A stretch of DNA of 64,000 nt from positions 682,001 to 746,000 of the forward strand of contig NZ_CP011267.1 of the NCBI RefSeq assembly GCF_001006045.1. The letters run 5' to 3'. A program made the translations under genes and the position numbers. Of this stretch, positions 8,351 through 17,128 are shown one piece after another (position 1 is the first letter of the stretch; the number at the start of each line of letters is the position of its first letter). The notes under the pieces are model-generated. The model did no database searches and was not told the origin of the DNA. It saw only the letters and a list, made by a program, of their open reading frames with translations. The DNA comes from Geoglobus ahangari (GTDB lineage Archaea > Halobacteriota > Archaeoglobi > Archaeoglobales > Archaeoglobaceae).

Positions 8351-9327
8351 AGAGAGTGGCCGTGATTCCGGGGGACGGCATAGGGAAGGAGGTCATGGAC
8401 GCGGCGATGCTCATCCTTGAGAGGCTTGAGATGCCGTTCGAGTATGTCTGGCTTGAGGCGGGGGATGAGGCTGAGAAAAAGTACGGAAAACCCCTGCCTG
8501 ACGAAACGCTTGAGGAGGTCAGGAAGAGCGATGCAGTGCTCTTCGGTGCGGCTGGCGAAACCGCTGCGGACGTGATAGTCAGGCTGAGGCAGGAGCTGAA
8601 CACGTTCGCCAACATAAGGCCAGCGAGGACGTTCAGGGGTGTCGAGTCCATCCACAGCGACGTGAACATGGTCATCGTGAGGGAGAACACCGAGTGCCTC
8701 TACAAGGGCCTTGAGTTTGAGGTCGCTGATGGTGTAACTGAAGCTGTGAGGGTAATAACGAGGGAGGCGAGCGAGAGGATTGTGAGGTATGCCTTCGAGC
8801 TTGCGAAGCGGGAGGGGAGGAAGAGGGTGACGGCCCTGCACAAGGCAAACGTGATGAAGAAGACCTGCGGGCTGTTCAAGCAAGTGTTCTACGAGGTTGC
8901 TGGGGAGTATGAGGGGATTGAGGCGAACGACTACTACATTGACGCGGCGTGCATGTACATGGCCATGAGGCCCCAGATGTTCGACGTGATCGTCACGACC
9001 AACATGTTCGGCGACATCGTTTCAGACCTCGCAGCGGGGGTGGTTGGCGGACTCGGTCTGGCCCCGTCGGCAAACATTGGAGAGAGGCATGCTATCTTCG
9101 AGCCGGTGCATGGAGCAGCCTTCGACATCGCGGGGAAGGGCATAGCCAACCCGACGGCAATGATCCTCACCGCATGCATGATGCTCAGGCACTTCGGCTA
9201 CCTAAGCGAGGCTGAGAGGGTGGAGAGGGCTGTGGAGAAAGTCATAGCCGAGGGCAGGACGACTCCCGATCTGGGGGGAAGCCTCAAAACAATGGAGATG
9301 GCAGAAGAGATAGCAAAGCTTCTCTGA
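8347..9327 (+). CDS. leuB: 3-isopropylmalate dehydrogenase
   Basis: 326 residues. This NAD-dependent oxidative decarboxylase acts in leucine synthesis. It has the N-terminal VIPGDGIGKEV, RENTECLYKG near residue 117, HKANVMK near 157, the metal-binding NMFGDIVSDLAAG near 220 and PVHGAAFDIAGKGIANP near 255. It is translationally coupled to leuD, which supports isopropylmalate over isocitrate or homoisocitrate as substrate, though the family is hard to split by eye. Confidence 0.88.
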   Translation: MKRVAVIPGDGIGKEVMDAAMLILERLEMPFEYVWLEAGDEAEKKYGKPLPDETLEEVRKSDAVLFGAAGETAADVIVRLRQELNTFANIRPARTFRGVESIHSDVNMVIVRENTECLYKGLEFEVADGVTEAVRVITREASERIVRYAFELAKREGRKRVTALHKANVMKKTCGLFKQVFYEVAGEYEGIEANDYYIDAACMYMAMRPQMFDVIVTTNMFGDIVSDLAAGVVGGLGLAPSANIGERHAIFEPVHGAAFDIAGKGIANPTAMILTACMMLRHFGYLSEAERVERAVEKVIAEGRTTPDLGGSLKTMEMAEEIAKLL

Positions 9328-9552
9328 TCAGCCGTATATCTCTTTTTTGGCCTTGTCCATCGCATCGAGTATCTTCCTCTCGAGCTCCATAGCCATGTTC
9401 AGTATCTCCCTCAGCTCGAGCTCGTCTATCTCCTCAAAGTCCGGGTGAGAGCCCACGAAGTCGGAGAGGTTCGTTATCGTCGTCCTTATGTCTCCAAAAC
9501 AGTCGTTGAGCACGCCCATTATGAGCATCATCCTCGTCTTCCTATCGAACAT
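9328..9552 (-). CDS. Small acidic helical protein, unknown
   Basis: 74 residues, highly charged, predicted nearly all alpha-helical, with a single cysteine (NDCFGDIRTT). It ends exactly where leuB ends on the other strand. A TATA-like CTTTTAAATTTT lies about 22-30 nt upstream of the ATG. I recognise no family. The clean promoter spacing and AGG/AGA codon use argue that it is real. Confidence 0.6.
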   Translation of the reverse strand: MFDRKTRMMLIMGVLNDCFGDIRTTITNLSDFVGSHPDFEEIDELELREILNMAMELERKILDAMDKAKKEIYG

Positions 9553-9624
9553 GGTCGTAGTTGGGCGTCTAAAATTTAAAAGTTCGGGTTTTGTGCCGTA
9601 AAAAGAAAAATAAGAAAATGGGGG

Positions 9625-10962
9625 TTATCTCCTTCTCGCCCTCCATGTAACGACCGCAGCAGATATTGCAATAAGACCGGCGAGCAATCCGAACCCCGGC
9701 GCTGACTCGCTCTGCTTCTCGGTCTTTTCAGCTGTGGGTGTCGGCGTAGCCTTGCTTCCCTCTTCTCCGAGCTTTTCAGCCTTCAGCTTCTCCGCCTCGT
9801 ACTTTATTTTCACCAGAGCTGCCTTCATCGGTGCCCATCCGTACCAGTGGCTGTAGTCCGGGTTCATGTGGAACGCTCCCTGAAACGTCCTCATCCTGTA
9901 CTCGAGGAACATCAGGTAGAGCTCCTCCTCTATTGGTGTCTTGACTTCATAGAACTGAAGCAGGTCCGGGGCATACTTCCACCCTTCCGGCTTCTCGAGT
10001 ATTCCGAGGTCGTACAACTCTTTGACAGTCCTTATGGCCTCTGCAAACACCCTGTCGGCCTCTCTGATCATCTTGTCTCCCGCCTCAAGCTGCTCTCTGG
10101 CGAAGTTTTCTGAGTGGCACTGGCTGCAGATCTCGATCATCTTCTCCCTCTCAGCCTGCCACTCCTCCTTGCTCAGCCTCGCGACCTTGCCTGCCTTAAC
10201 GACCTCGAACCTCTCTGTCGGATTTCCGTTCTCGTCCAGCACTCCGAGGGCCTGCAGTATCGTCACCCTGTCCTTCCACCACTCATCGTCATCCTCGGGA
10301 ACCCTCAGGGCGAGGAAGCCCCACGCGGTCATGACGCTGTGATTTCCGTTGGCCATGTGGCAGGTCTGGCACTTTGGTGCCCTGCCTGTGTCTCCCTCAA
10401 TGCTGTAAATGACTCCGTGCTTGCTTGTTGACCACATCTCGTACTGCGGGTGGTCGAAGCCCATGTGGCACGGCAGACATGCCTCAGGCTTCCTCGCCTC
10501 CTCCTTGCTGAATTTGTGCCTCGTGTGGCAGGAGTCGCAGGCCGCAGAGCCGTACCTGTAGGCCTCGTCCTTGTCCTGTATGACTCCAATCTTGTGGCAC
10601 CCGCTGCAGCCCTTGAAGCCCTCGAGATCCTTCAGTGGGGTTGGGATGTGCTGTATGGCCGGCATCGCCTTCATCGCAATCCAGGCATAGTAGTGCTTTC
10701 CGCTTGCGTACTGCTCGTACTGCTTCGGATGGCAGGCCTTGCACGTGTCCGGGGTTGGCATCTTGGCGTTCTGCCAGTCGTCCGAGCTTCTGTGCCCAAC
10801 ACCATGACAGGCTTCACACCCTATGTGTTTGCTCATGTTTCCAGAGAGCCACTGGTCGACTATGCCCGGTGTAACCTGTTTGTGGCAGTCTATGCACTCG
10901 CTCGCGCTTGCGAGCGAGGTCAGGGCCGCGAGCAGGAGCACCAGCAAAACCGCTCGTCTCAT
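9625..10962 (-). CDS. Octaheme c-type cytochrome, hydroxylamine oxidoreductase-like
   Basis: 445 residues. A signal peptide (about 1-20) is followed by eight CxxCH haem sites at residues 23, 49, 74, 119, 142, 162, 198 and 279. The C-terminal helical part holds FQGAFHMNPDYSHWYGWAP, a pattern typical of the HAO/octaheme reductase family. The tail has a Thr/Glu-rich linker, PGF, a hydrophobic segment and RARRR: a PGF-CTERM sorting signal, so surface anchoring by an archaeosortase is predicted. Likely role is extracellular electron transfer or reduction of nitrogen oxides; the sequence does not decide. GGGTGA lies ten nt before the ATG. Confidence 0.9.
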   Translation of the reverse strand: MRRAVLLVLLLAALTSLASASECIDCHKQVTPGIVDQWLSGNMSKHIGCEACHGVGHRSSDDWQNAKMPTPDTCKACHPKQYEQYASGKHYYAWIAMKAMPAIQHIPTPLKDLEGFKGCSGCHKIGVIQDKDEAYRYGSAACDSCHTRHKFSKEEARKPEACLPCHMGFDHPQYEMWSTSKHGVIYSIEGDTGRAPKCQTCHMANGNHSVMTAWGFLALRVPEDDDEWWKDRVTILQALGVLDENGNPTERFEVVKAGKVARLSKEEWQAEREKMIEICSQCHSENFAREQLEAGDKMIREADRVFAEAIRTVKELYDLGILEKPEGWKYAPDLLQFYEVKTPIEEELYLMFLEYRMRTFQGAFHMNPDYSHWYGWAPMKAALVKIKYEAEKLKAEKLGEEGSKATPTPTAEKTEKQSESAPGFGLLAGLIAISAAVVTWRARRR

Positions 10963-11070
10963 GGCAATTCACCCTAAATCTTCTCACGGGTCTGTAATAA
11001 TTAATGATTAACCCTAAGATCTTCGGGGTCATGCAAACATTTTTAACGAATAATTTGGAATGGTAGGTTC

Positions 11071-12072
11071 ATGAGGTACATCGGTCTCGACATCGGTACG
11101 AATTACACAAAGGCCACGGCTGATGGTGAGAAGGTCACGATTTTCCCCAGTCTTGTTGTTTACGGTGAGGAGAAGGAGTGGAGCCTCAAGGGGTCGGAGG
11201 AGAGGGAGGTTTACGTCGGCGATGAGGCAGCATACATGGCGCAGAACATGGAGAACGTTGAGGTGCTGAGGCCACTGCATGAGGGCAGGCTGATGCACAA
11301 CTCATACATCGAGCTCGCGAAGCATGCGCTCAGCCTTCTGAACGCAGAGGGTGAGAAGTTCGTGGCCACCGGCCTGCCGGTGAAGAGCTCCAAGAAGGAG
11401 AGGGCAGAGCTGGTTAGTGAGCTGAAGCAGGCGCTGAACTGCGATGTCCTCCTCCTCCCCCAGCCGGTTGGCTCCATGGCCTACATGGGCGTCAACACAG
11501 GTGTGTGCATAGACATAGGCTTTGGAACGACTGACGTGGTTGTGCTCGCGGACATGGAGTACCTGAAGGGAGACACACTTCTTGTGGGGGTTGACAAGAT
11601 CTACGAGGGCATGGAGATGGCAATCAGGAACAAGTTCGGCATAACGATAACTCCCGAGGAGATGACGAAGCTTCTCGCAGAGGAGGGCTTCGAGGTCGGC
11701 AGGGTGAGGGGAGGAAAGAGAGTCTCGGTGAAAAGGGAGGACGTCATGGAAGACTACAACGAGATGATGAGGTCGTGGGTAGAGAGGATAGTCACGAGGG
11801 TGAACCTGCTCCTCGAGGGCCTGTCAGTCTCGCTTGTGGAGAACATAATTCTGAGCGGTGGCGGTGCAAGGCTGCCGGGAGTTTACGAGGAGTTCAGGGA
11901 GCACTTCAAGGACATAGGCGAGATAAAGGTGCCTGACGATCCTGTAACTGCAAATGCGAGGGGTTTTTACAGGCTCGCAAAGCTGTTTGCCGGGGAGGAG
12001 AGTAAAGAGGAAAAGACAGAGGATGTCAGGGAGGAGAAGCCGGAAGGCAGGAAGGGTAAGAAGAAGAGATGA
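11071..12072 (+). CDS. Actin-like ATPase (ParM/Ta0583-like)
   Basis: 333 residues. It is a member of the actin/Hsp70 ATPase superfamily, with phosphate-1 motif LDIGTNYTK (residues 6-14), phosphate-2 motif CIDIGFGTTD (147-156) and adenosine motif ILSGGGARLPG (260-270). The C-terminal 30 residues are a charged K/E-rich tail. It resembles plasmid ParM/StbA and Thermoplasma Ta0583 rather than crenactin or MreB. The stop overlaps the start of a ribbon-helix-helix gene (ATGA), like ParM followed by ParR. A TATA-like CATTTTTAACG lies about 29 nt upstream. Confidence 0.87.
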   Translation: MRYIGLDIGTNYTKATADGEKVTIFPSLVVYGEEKEWSLKGSEEREVYVGDEAAYMAQNMENVEVLRPLHEGRLMHNSYIELAKHALSLLNAEGEKFVATGLPVKSSKKERAELVSELKQALNCDVLLLPQPVGSMAYMGVNTGVCIDIGFGTTDVVVLADMEYLKGDTLLVGVDKIYEGMEMAIRNKFGITITPEEMTKLLAEEGFEVGRVRGGKRVSVKREDVMEDYNEMMRSWVERIVTRVNLLLEGLSVSLVENIILSGGGARLPGVYEEFREHFKDIGEIKVPDDPVTANARGFYRLAKLFAGEESKEEKTEDVREEKPEGRKGKKKR

Positions 12073-12581
12073 GGGTCGGAGTTGACCTCCCCGCAGACAT
12101 AGAGAGAGCCCTGCTGAGGAAGTGTGAGGAGCTCGACATCTCCCCATCGGAGTTCATAGTCCAGCTGCTCGAGTGGTACTTCTTCAAGAGGAAGAGAGAC
12201 ATCCCGAAGGAGGTCATAGAGTTCGTCAACTTCGCGAGAAAGAAGGGCGTGGAGAAGGCCAAGGCGTGCAGGTACAGCGATGGCAAGTTCTGTGCGCTGG
12301 AAACTTACGCGAGGCTCGACATAGATGCCGAGCCCCAGCCCCTGCATCCCTACAACTGTCTATTCTGCAGCTACTTCTCGGACAGGAGGCTGGAGGAGAA
12401 GAAGGATGTTAAGGTAACCGCTCAGGACGCGGAGAAAGCTTACCAAATGGCCAAGCTCGCTGCACAGATAATCGTGAAGGAGTTCGGGGACAAGCTCGGG
12501 TACAGGCCGAAGATGAAGATTGAAAAGGAAGAGAGGGAGATAAAGAGGGATGACATCAGGAAGCTCGTTGAGGATTGGTAG
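12069..12581 (+). CDS. Ribbon-helix-helix protein with four-cysteine cluster
   Basis: 170 residues. The first 43 match the RHH fold: strand MRVGVDLP, helix DIERALLRKCEELDI, then SPSEFIVQLLEWYFFKRKR. A second part has four cysteines (67, 75, 97, 100; C-x7-C ... CLFC), likely a zinc or Fe-S site, and the C-terminus is a charged helix. RHH proteins bind DNA as dimers. The ATGA overlap with the actin-like gene suggests a functional pair, as with ParR and ParM. The cysteine cluster is not part of known ParR proteins. Confidence 0.8.
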   Translation: MRVGVDLPADIERALLRKCEELDISPSEFIVQLLEWYFFKRKRDIPKEVIEFVNFARKKGVEKAKACRYSDGKFCALETYARLDIDAEPQPLHPYNCLFCSYFSDRRLEEKKDVKVTAQDAEKAYQMAKLAAQIIVKEFGDKLGYRPKMKIEKEEREIKRDDIRKLVEDW

Positions 12582-13440
12582 GGTAAGCGTCAACATAAAC
12601 GGGGACTTTGAGGACGACGTCCTGATCGAGAAGGCGAAGAGGGTTGAGGGGCGCGTGGACACGGTATGGGTGGGGGAGTCGGACTTCTTCAGGAGCCCGT
12701 TCCATGTGGCAAGGCTGATCCTCGAGAACACGAACCTAAACGTGGGGTTCGGCATTCTCAGGGCTGGAGGGTGTGAAAGGGCTCTTCAAAGCCTGAAGGA
12801 GCTTTTGGGCTATGAGGGCAGGGTTTTCGTTGGAATAGCTGCAGGGGATGGGGGGAGAATCTCACACGCCCTTGAGTGCATAAGGCTGCTGAAGGAGAAG
12901 CTCCCGTTTCCCGTTCTCGGAGGCGGAACTGGAAGGAGGAGCATTGACAGGCTCTCAAGGGTTGCAGACGGGATGCTGCTCAACCACGTCTCCCCGCAAC
13001 ACGTCAGGTGGGCGGTTGGGATGAGTTCTTCAAGATTCAACGCAGCCTACGGGCCCGCGTTAATCCTGCCCTCAGAGTTCGAGCAGGATCTCCTGCTTGC
13101 AGCTGTACTTGTTATGGGGAGCAGCGTGGGCTTCCTCAGAGAGATGGGCTACCTGAGCGTTTACGATGAGCTGAAGAGAATAGACCTCATGTCGCTCATA
13201 GAGCGCAGGCAGAAGGGCGAGGATCTGAGCGACGTTCAGGACTACAGGCTGCTGATGAGGTACAAAAGCTTTCTGCTCGACAGGTTCACGCTCTCGGGAG
13301 ACCTGCAGACCGTGGCCGATAAAATCGCAGAACTCTTAAAAGTCTGCGACCACGTGGTTCTCGGGGATCCGTTCTTCAGGGACGAGAATTTCCACAGAAA
13401 GCTTGCAGATCTTTTGAAAGAGTTAAAGAAAAGAATTTAG
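12550..13440 (+). CDS. Luciferase-like (F420-dependent type) oxidoreductase homologue
   Basis: 296 residues. The fold pattern suggests a short TIM barrel of the luciferase/methylene-tetrahydromethanopterin reductase superfamily: VDTVWVGESDFF, NLNVGFGILRAGG, RVFVGIAAGDGG, PVLGGGTGRRSIDRLSRVADGMLLNHVSP, and a C-terminal SGDLQTVADKIAELLKVCDHVVLGDP. It is shorter than Mer (about 330), so it is probably a paralogue of unknown substrate. It overlaps the RHH gene by 32 nt from ATG 12550; TTG 12568 is an alternative start. Confidence 0.65.
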   Translation: MTSGSSLRIGRVSVNINGDFEDDVLIEKAKRVEGRVDTVWVGESDFFRSPFHVARLILENTNLNVGFGILRAGGCERALQSLKELLGYEGRVFVGIAAGDGGRISHALECIRLLKEKLPFPVLGGGTGRRSIDRLSRVADGMLLNHVSPQHVRWAVGMSSSRFNAAYGPALILPSEFEQDLLLAAVLVMGSSVGFLREMGYLSVYDELKRIDLMSLIERRQKGEDLSDVQDYRLLMRYKSFLLDRFTLSGDLQTVADKIAELLKVCDHVVLGDPFFRDENFHRKLADLLKELKKRI

Positions 13441-13443
13441 GGG

Positions 13444-15090
13444 TTATTCGTCATCCGAGCTTGAGGAGTCGCTGTCGAAGTCCTCTCCGCCCTTGTCCTT
13501 GTCCTTCTCGAGTCCCTTGGCGGCGATGACGTCGTCGATTCTCAGGATCATTATCGCCACTTCTGTTGCAGAGCTTATGGCCTGCTTCTTGACCCTAAGC
13601 GGCTCGAGGACACCCTTCTCCTTCATGTCCACGACCTTTCCGCTGAACACGTCGACGCCAGCGTAGACGTTGCCGTCCTCGTGGGCCTTCCTGAGCTCCA
13701 CCAGTATGTCGATCGGGTCAAGTCCGGCGTTCTCGGCCAGAGCCCTCGGTATGACCTCCAGCGCTGCAGCGAAAGCCTCTGCAGCGAGCTGCTCCCTGCC
13801 ACCAAGGCTCGGTGCCCACTCCTTCAGCCTAAGCGCAAGCTCGATCTCCGGAGCACCACCGCCGGCGACAACCTTGCCGTTCTCGATCGCAGCCTTCGTA
13901 ACCTTCAGGGAGTCGGTCAGGCTCCTCTCGACCTCATCGACTATGTGCTCAGTCCCTCCTCTAACGAGGATCGTCACGGCCTTCGGGTTCTTGCAGCCCC
14001 TGATGAAGACCATCTCCTCGTCGCCGATCTTCTTCTCCTCGACCAGCTCAGCCTCACCGAGGTCCTCGCTGCTCAGATCCCTCAGGTCGGTGATTATCCT
14101 CGCTCCTGTTGCCTTTGCGATCTTCTCGATGTCGCTCTGCTTGACCCTTCTGACCGCGAGTATTCCGGCCTTGGCGAGGTAGTACTGGGCCAGGTCATCA
14201 ATTCCCTTCTGGCAGAAGACCACGTTGGCTCCAGTCTCAGCGATCTTGTCGACCATGTCCTTGATCATCTTCTCCTCCTGCTCGATGAACTTCTGGAGCA
14301 TCTCAGGGTCGGTGATCCTGATCTCCGCGTCAGTCTCAGTCTCCTTGACCTCGAGGGCGGCCTTCAGCACCACGATCTTGGCGTTCTTCACCTTCTTGGG
14401 CATTCCCGGATGGACGACCTCCTTGTCGATGACTATGCCATCGACAAGCTCGGTGTCCTCTACTCCACCGCCCTGCCTCTTCTCGATCTTTATGTTGTCG
14501 ATGTCGACCGTCCAGGTTCCATTCTCCTGCTCCGCCACCCTCTTTACCGCATCGACCACTATCTTGCTCAGGTGCTCAATCGCATACTCGGCGTGCTTTC
14601 CTGTTATCGCGGTAGCGGCAATCTTCCTGAGAGTCTCCTCATCGTTGACGTCAACGCTTATCGCAATCTCATCGAGAACCTCCATCGCCTTCTCGGCCGC
14701 AAGCCTGTAACCCTTGGCAATTATCGTCGGGTGAATCTCGTTGTCAAGCAGCTCCTCGGCCTTTCTCAGCAGCTCTCCGGCGATTACAACAGCCGTGGTG
14801 GTTCCATCTCCAACCTCGTTCTCCTGGGTCTTCGCGACCTCCACGACCATCTTGGCAGCCGGGTGCTCGATGTCCATCTCCTTGAGGATTGTTACACCAT
14901 CGTTCGTTATCACAACATCGCCAAGGCTGTCAACCAGCATCTTGTCCATTCCCCTCGGCCCGAGGGTCGTCCTCACAGCCTCGGCAATAACCCTCGCAGC
15001 CATTATGTTGAGCCTCTGCGCGTCCCTACCAACTGTCCTCTGGGTACCCTCCTTCAGAATCAGGACAGGCTGGCCCTGCAGCACCGCCAT
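13444..15090 (-). CDS. ths: Thermosome subunit (group II chaperonin)
   Basis: 548 residues. This ATP-driven chaperonin forms double eight- or nine-membered rings in the cytosol. Key motifs: [23 protein letters not shown] (nucleotide loop), [10 protein letters not shown] (catalytic Asp) and [13 protein letters not shown] in the C-terminal equatorial part. The last residues are a Ser/Asp run ([10 protein letters not shown]) instead of the Gly-Gly-Met tail of many chaperonins. A strong GGAGGTGG ribosome site precedes the ATG, and a TATATA-type box sits near 15140-15152. Whether it is the alpha or beta type cannot be settled here. Confidence 0.97.
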   Translation of the reverse strand: MAVLQGQPVLILKEGTQRTVGRDAQRLNIMAARVIAEAVRTTLGPRGMDKMLVDSLGDVVITNDGVTILKEMDIEHPAAKMVVEVAKTQENEVGDGTTTAVVIAGELLRKAEELLDNEIHPTIIAKGYRLAAEKAMEVLDEIAISVDVNDEETLRKIAATAITGKHAEYAIEHLSKIVVDAVKRVAEQENGTWTVDIDNIKIEKRQGGGVEDTELVDGIVIDKEVVHPGMPKKVKNAKIVVLKAALEVKETETDAEIRITDPEMLQKFIEQEEKMIKDMVDKIAETGANVVFCQKGIDDLAQYYLAKAGILAVRRVKQSDIEKIAKATGARIITDLRDLSSEDLGEAELVEEKKIGDEEMVFIRGCKNPKAVTILVRGGTEHIVDEVERSLTDSLKVTKAAIENGKVVAGGGAPEIELALRLKEWAPSLGGREQLAAEAFAAALEVIPRALAENAGLDPIDILVELRKAHEDGNVYAGVDVFSGKVVDMKEKGVLEPLRVKKQAISSATEVAIMILRIDDVIAAKGLEKDKDKGGEDFDSDSSSSDDE

Positions 15091-15248
15091 CCCCAGACCA
15101 CCTCCTCCCGGGGATTTCTGGCATTAGTGGAATGGAACTTCTATATAAGAATTTTGGTAAGCTGAAGGTGGCTCGTCGAACTCCTTTCTTCAAATGCCCC
15201 GACGAGATTCCGAAACGGTTATCTAAGTGGATCCGGAGATATTCTGTC

Positions 15249-16271
15249 ATGCATGAGCTCCGCTTCAATCCCGACCTCTGCTTCAGCTGCCAGACCTTCT
15301 CCTGCCTGACGGAATGCAGCTATCTGAGCTACGATTTTGACGGTGCGAGGGAGGAGAGACTCAAACTTGCGAGGGGTGAGTACAGCAGGGTGCTCGAGGA
15401 GTGCTTCACGTGTTATGGCTGTGAGGAGTACTGCGAGCATGGCAACCATCCTTTCTACAGGATCGTTGAGCTGCAGGAGAGGTTTGGCGTGAAGGTGGCT
15501 GATGACACTTTTCTCTCCCACCTGCTTGAACGCTACCGTGCTGACGGAGAGTTCAGGCCGAGGGAGGTTGGAAATAAAGTTGTGCACATCTGCCTGTTCC
15601 CTCAGCTAAGGGACGCGATAACCGGGAGGCTCTTTGAGGGGTATGATGTCGTGAGGGGCAGGCACCTGTTCTGCAACCTGATCTACCTGCACTACGGCAT
15701 GATCTCGGTGATAAAGGAGAGGGCAGCTAAGACGATCGAGAACTTCAGGAAGCTCGGGGTTGATGAGGTGGTGATGTACCACGACGAGTGCTACGGCTTC
15801 TACACCTCATTTGCAGAGGCCTACGGAATCGAGGTGCCGTTTAAAGCGGTGCACCTCTTCGACCACCTCTATTCCCGGCTTAAAGAGCTCGAGGATGGTG
15901 TTGAGGAGCTTGGTATAAAGGTCGCGTACCAGAGGCCGTGCAGCAACAGGCTCTCGCCGGAAACTGACAGAACTCTGGACAGGATTTTCGAGCTGATCGG
16001 CGTTGAGAGGGTGGAGAGGGAGTACGACCGAAGAAACGCCCTCTGCTGCGGCGCGTCATTCGAGTTCAAGGGGGACCTTGAGACCGCGAGAAGGCTGCAG
16101 GAGAGAAATCTGAGGGATATGGCAGATTCAGGAGCGAGCCACGTCGCCTTCAACTGCCCGATGTGCTACCTGACCCTCGGAAAGAAGGTCAGGGAGATGG
16201 GCCTGACGCCGATAATGGTCAGCGAGCTCTGCAAGATGGCGATAGGGGAGGAGCCGTTTATGATGTTTTAG
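15249..16271 (+). CDS. HdrD-like iron-sulfur protein with CCG domain
   Basis: 340 residues from ATG 15249. The frame is open from 15132, but the extension covers the promoter zone between this gene and the thermosome. The N-terminus has two ferredoxin-type cysteine groups (NPDLCFSCQTFSCLTEC and CFTCYGCEEYCEHG). The C-terminus has one CCG-type domain (ALCCGASFEF, FNCPMCYLTLG) as in HdrB/HdrD and GlpC. It probably carries electrons for a heterodisulfide reductase-like or lactate/glycolate-type oxidoreductase. The partner is not adjacent. Confidence 0.8.
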   Translation: MHELRFNPDLCFSCQTFSCLTECSYLSYDFDGAREERLKLARGEYSRVLEECFTCYGCEEYCEHGNHPFYRIVELQERFGVKVADDTFLSHLLERYRADGEFRPREVGNKVVHICLFPQLRDAITGRLFEGYDVVRGRHLFCNLIYLHYGMISVIKERAAKTIENFRKLGVDEVVMYHDECYGFYTSFAEAYGIEVPFKAVHLFDHLYSRLKELEDGVEELGIKVAYQRPCSNRLSPETDRTLDRIFELIGVERVEREYDRRNALCCGASFEFKGDLETARRLQERNLRDMADSGASHVAFNCPMCYLTLGKKVREMGLTPIMVSELCKMAIGEEPFMMF

Positions 16272-16284
16272 GTTGTGACTTTCT

Positions 16285-17073
16285 TTAACATCCATCGAGT
16301 AATGCCAGAGTTTCTCCGTCTTCTGTTAGCCTCAAGATAACATTTCTGCCGATTTTCTCATGAGTTATGAGTCCTCTTGACGCGAGCTTAGATACCACTC
16401 TCCTGTGCAATTTCGTGAGAACTCTCTGCCTGCTTTCACGCGTCATTACTTCTTCCTTCTTGTACTCGCACCTGTAGTCCTGTGGGAATCGCTTACAGAA
16501 CTCTTTTGCGAGCTCTTCGAGCTTCATGTATTTTCTTTCACTCAAATACAGTTGGGAAATTGCAAACCTCTCCTCTTCACTTAATCTTACCATCTCTACT
16601 CTTGGGACTTCCAACACCCTCGCCTTTTGACACACACTCCTCCCGTACTTCTTTATCTCTTCTTCGTTTTCTGCATACCTGTCGGCCATAACGTAATACA
16701 TCCTCACTCCGTGATACCACCCCACAAGCGCCGATGCAATTGAAACAAGTCTTCCATGAGATGATAGGTTTATGTAGACTTTACTACCCCTCTCCTTTTC
16801 TTTTCTTACGGCTTTTGAAATTTCTCTGAGCGCCTCTCTAAAGTCAAAGAGGTCAGCATAGCTAATGACAACTTCCAGCCCCATTTTCTTCAGATCATGT
16901 GTGACCGCAGCCTCGAAAAAAGACTGTATCTCATACAGATCGTATTTCTCTGCATGTTCCTTTCCAATAGTTATTACGTGCGCTCTCACACCACCTAATA
17001 CTTTGATCGGCTCTGTGACGACACTCCTCTCGAATCCAAGGGGTATGATGTGGACAACTTCTATTGTTCTCAT
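16285..17073 (-). CDS. CARF-like/winged-helix regulator (DUF6293, HFX_2341-like)
   Basis: 262 residues from ATG 17073; in-frame ATGs lie upstream at 17091 and 17115. The N-terminal half has a Rossmann-like pattern (VEVVHIIPLGFE, RAHVITIG, KVYINLSSHGRLVSIASALVGW), as in CARF-type sensors. The C-terminal half contains a winged helix (REVLTKLHRRVVSKLASRGLITHEK-like segment and wing NVILRLTEDGE). HFX_2341-type and Csa3 proteins share this design. A perfect palindrome lies just upstream. Autoregulation and control of the divergent operon are likely. A nucleotide ligand is inferred only from the family. Confidence 0.7.
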   Translation of the reverse strand: MRTIEVVHIIPLGFERSVVTEPIKVLGGVRAHVITIGKEHAEKYDLYEIQSFFEAAVTHDLKKMGLEVVISYADLFDFREALREISKAVRKEKERGSKVYINLSSHGRLVSIASALVGWYHGVRMYYVMADRYAENEEEIKKYGRSVCQKARVLEVPRVEMVRLSEEERFAISQLYLSERKYMKLEELAKEFCKRFPQDYRCEYKKEEVMTRESRQRVLTKLHRRVVSKLASRGLITHEKIGRNVILRLTEDGETLALLDGC

Positions 17074-17079
17074 TGTTAT

Positions 17080-17098
17080 CTTTGTTATCATAACAAAG
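17080..17098. promoter_or_regulatory. Palindromic operator between divergent genes
   Basis: CTTTGTTAT-C-ATAACAAAG is a perfect 9-bp inverted repeat with a 1-nt centre. A further direct half copy TTGTTATC lies at 17073-17080. It sits between the TATA-like element (17100-17109) and the start of the CARF-like regulator gene, an ideal place for autorepression. Confidence 0.65.
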
Positions 17099-17099
17099 T

Positions 17100-17109
17100 A
17101 AAAATTTTT
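17100..17109. promoter_or_regulatory. Palindromic TATA-like element shared by two divergent genes
   Basis: AAAAATTTTT reads the same on both strands. Its centre is about 25 nt before ATG 17129 (plus) and about 31 nt before ATG 17073 (minus), so it could serve both promoters. Confidence 0.5.
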
Positions 17110-17128
17110 CGACATACACTCTACAGCT

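Noticed and set aside
13681-15165. Long open frame (about 490 codons) on the plus strand across the thermosome gene
   Set aside because: It is antisense to an unmistakable thermosome gene, with low-complexity Leu/Arg/His content typical of the opposite strand of AGG/CTC-rich archaeal genes.
15132-15248. N-terminal extension of the HdrD-like gene
   Set aside because: It covers the divergent promoter region with the thermosome TATA box, and the ferredoxin motif starts right after ATG 15249.
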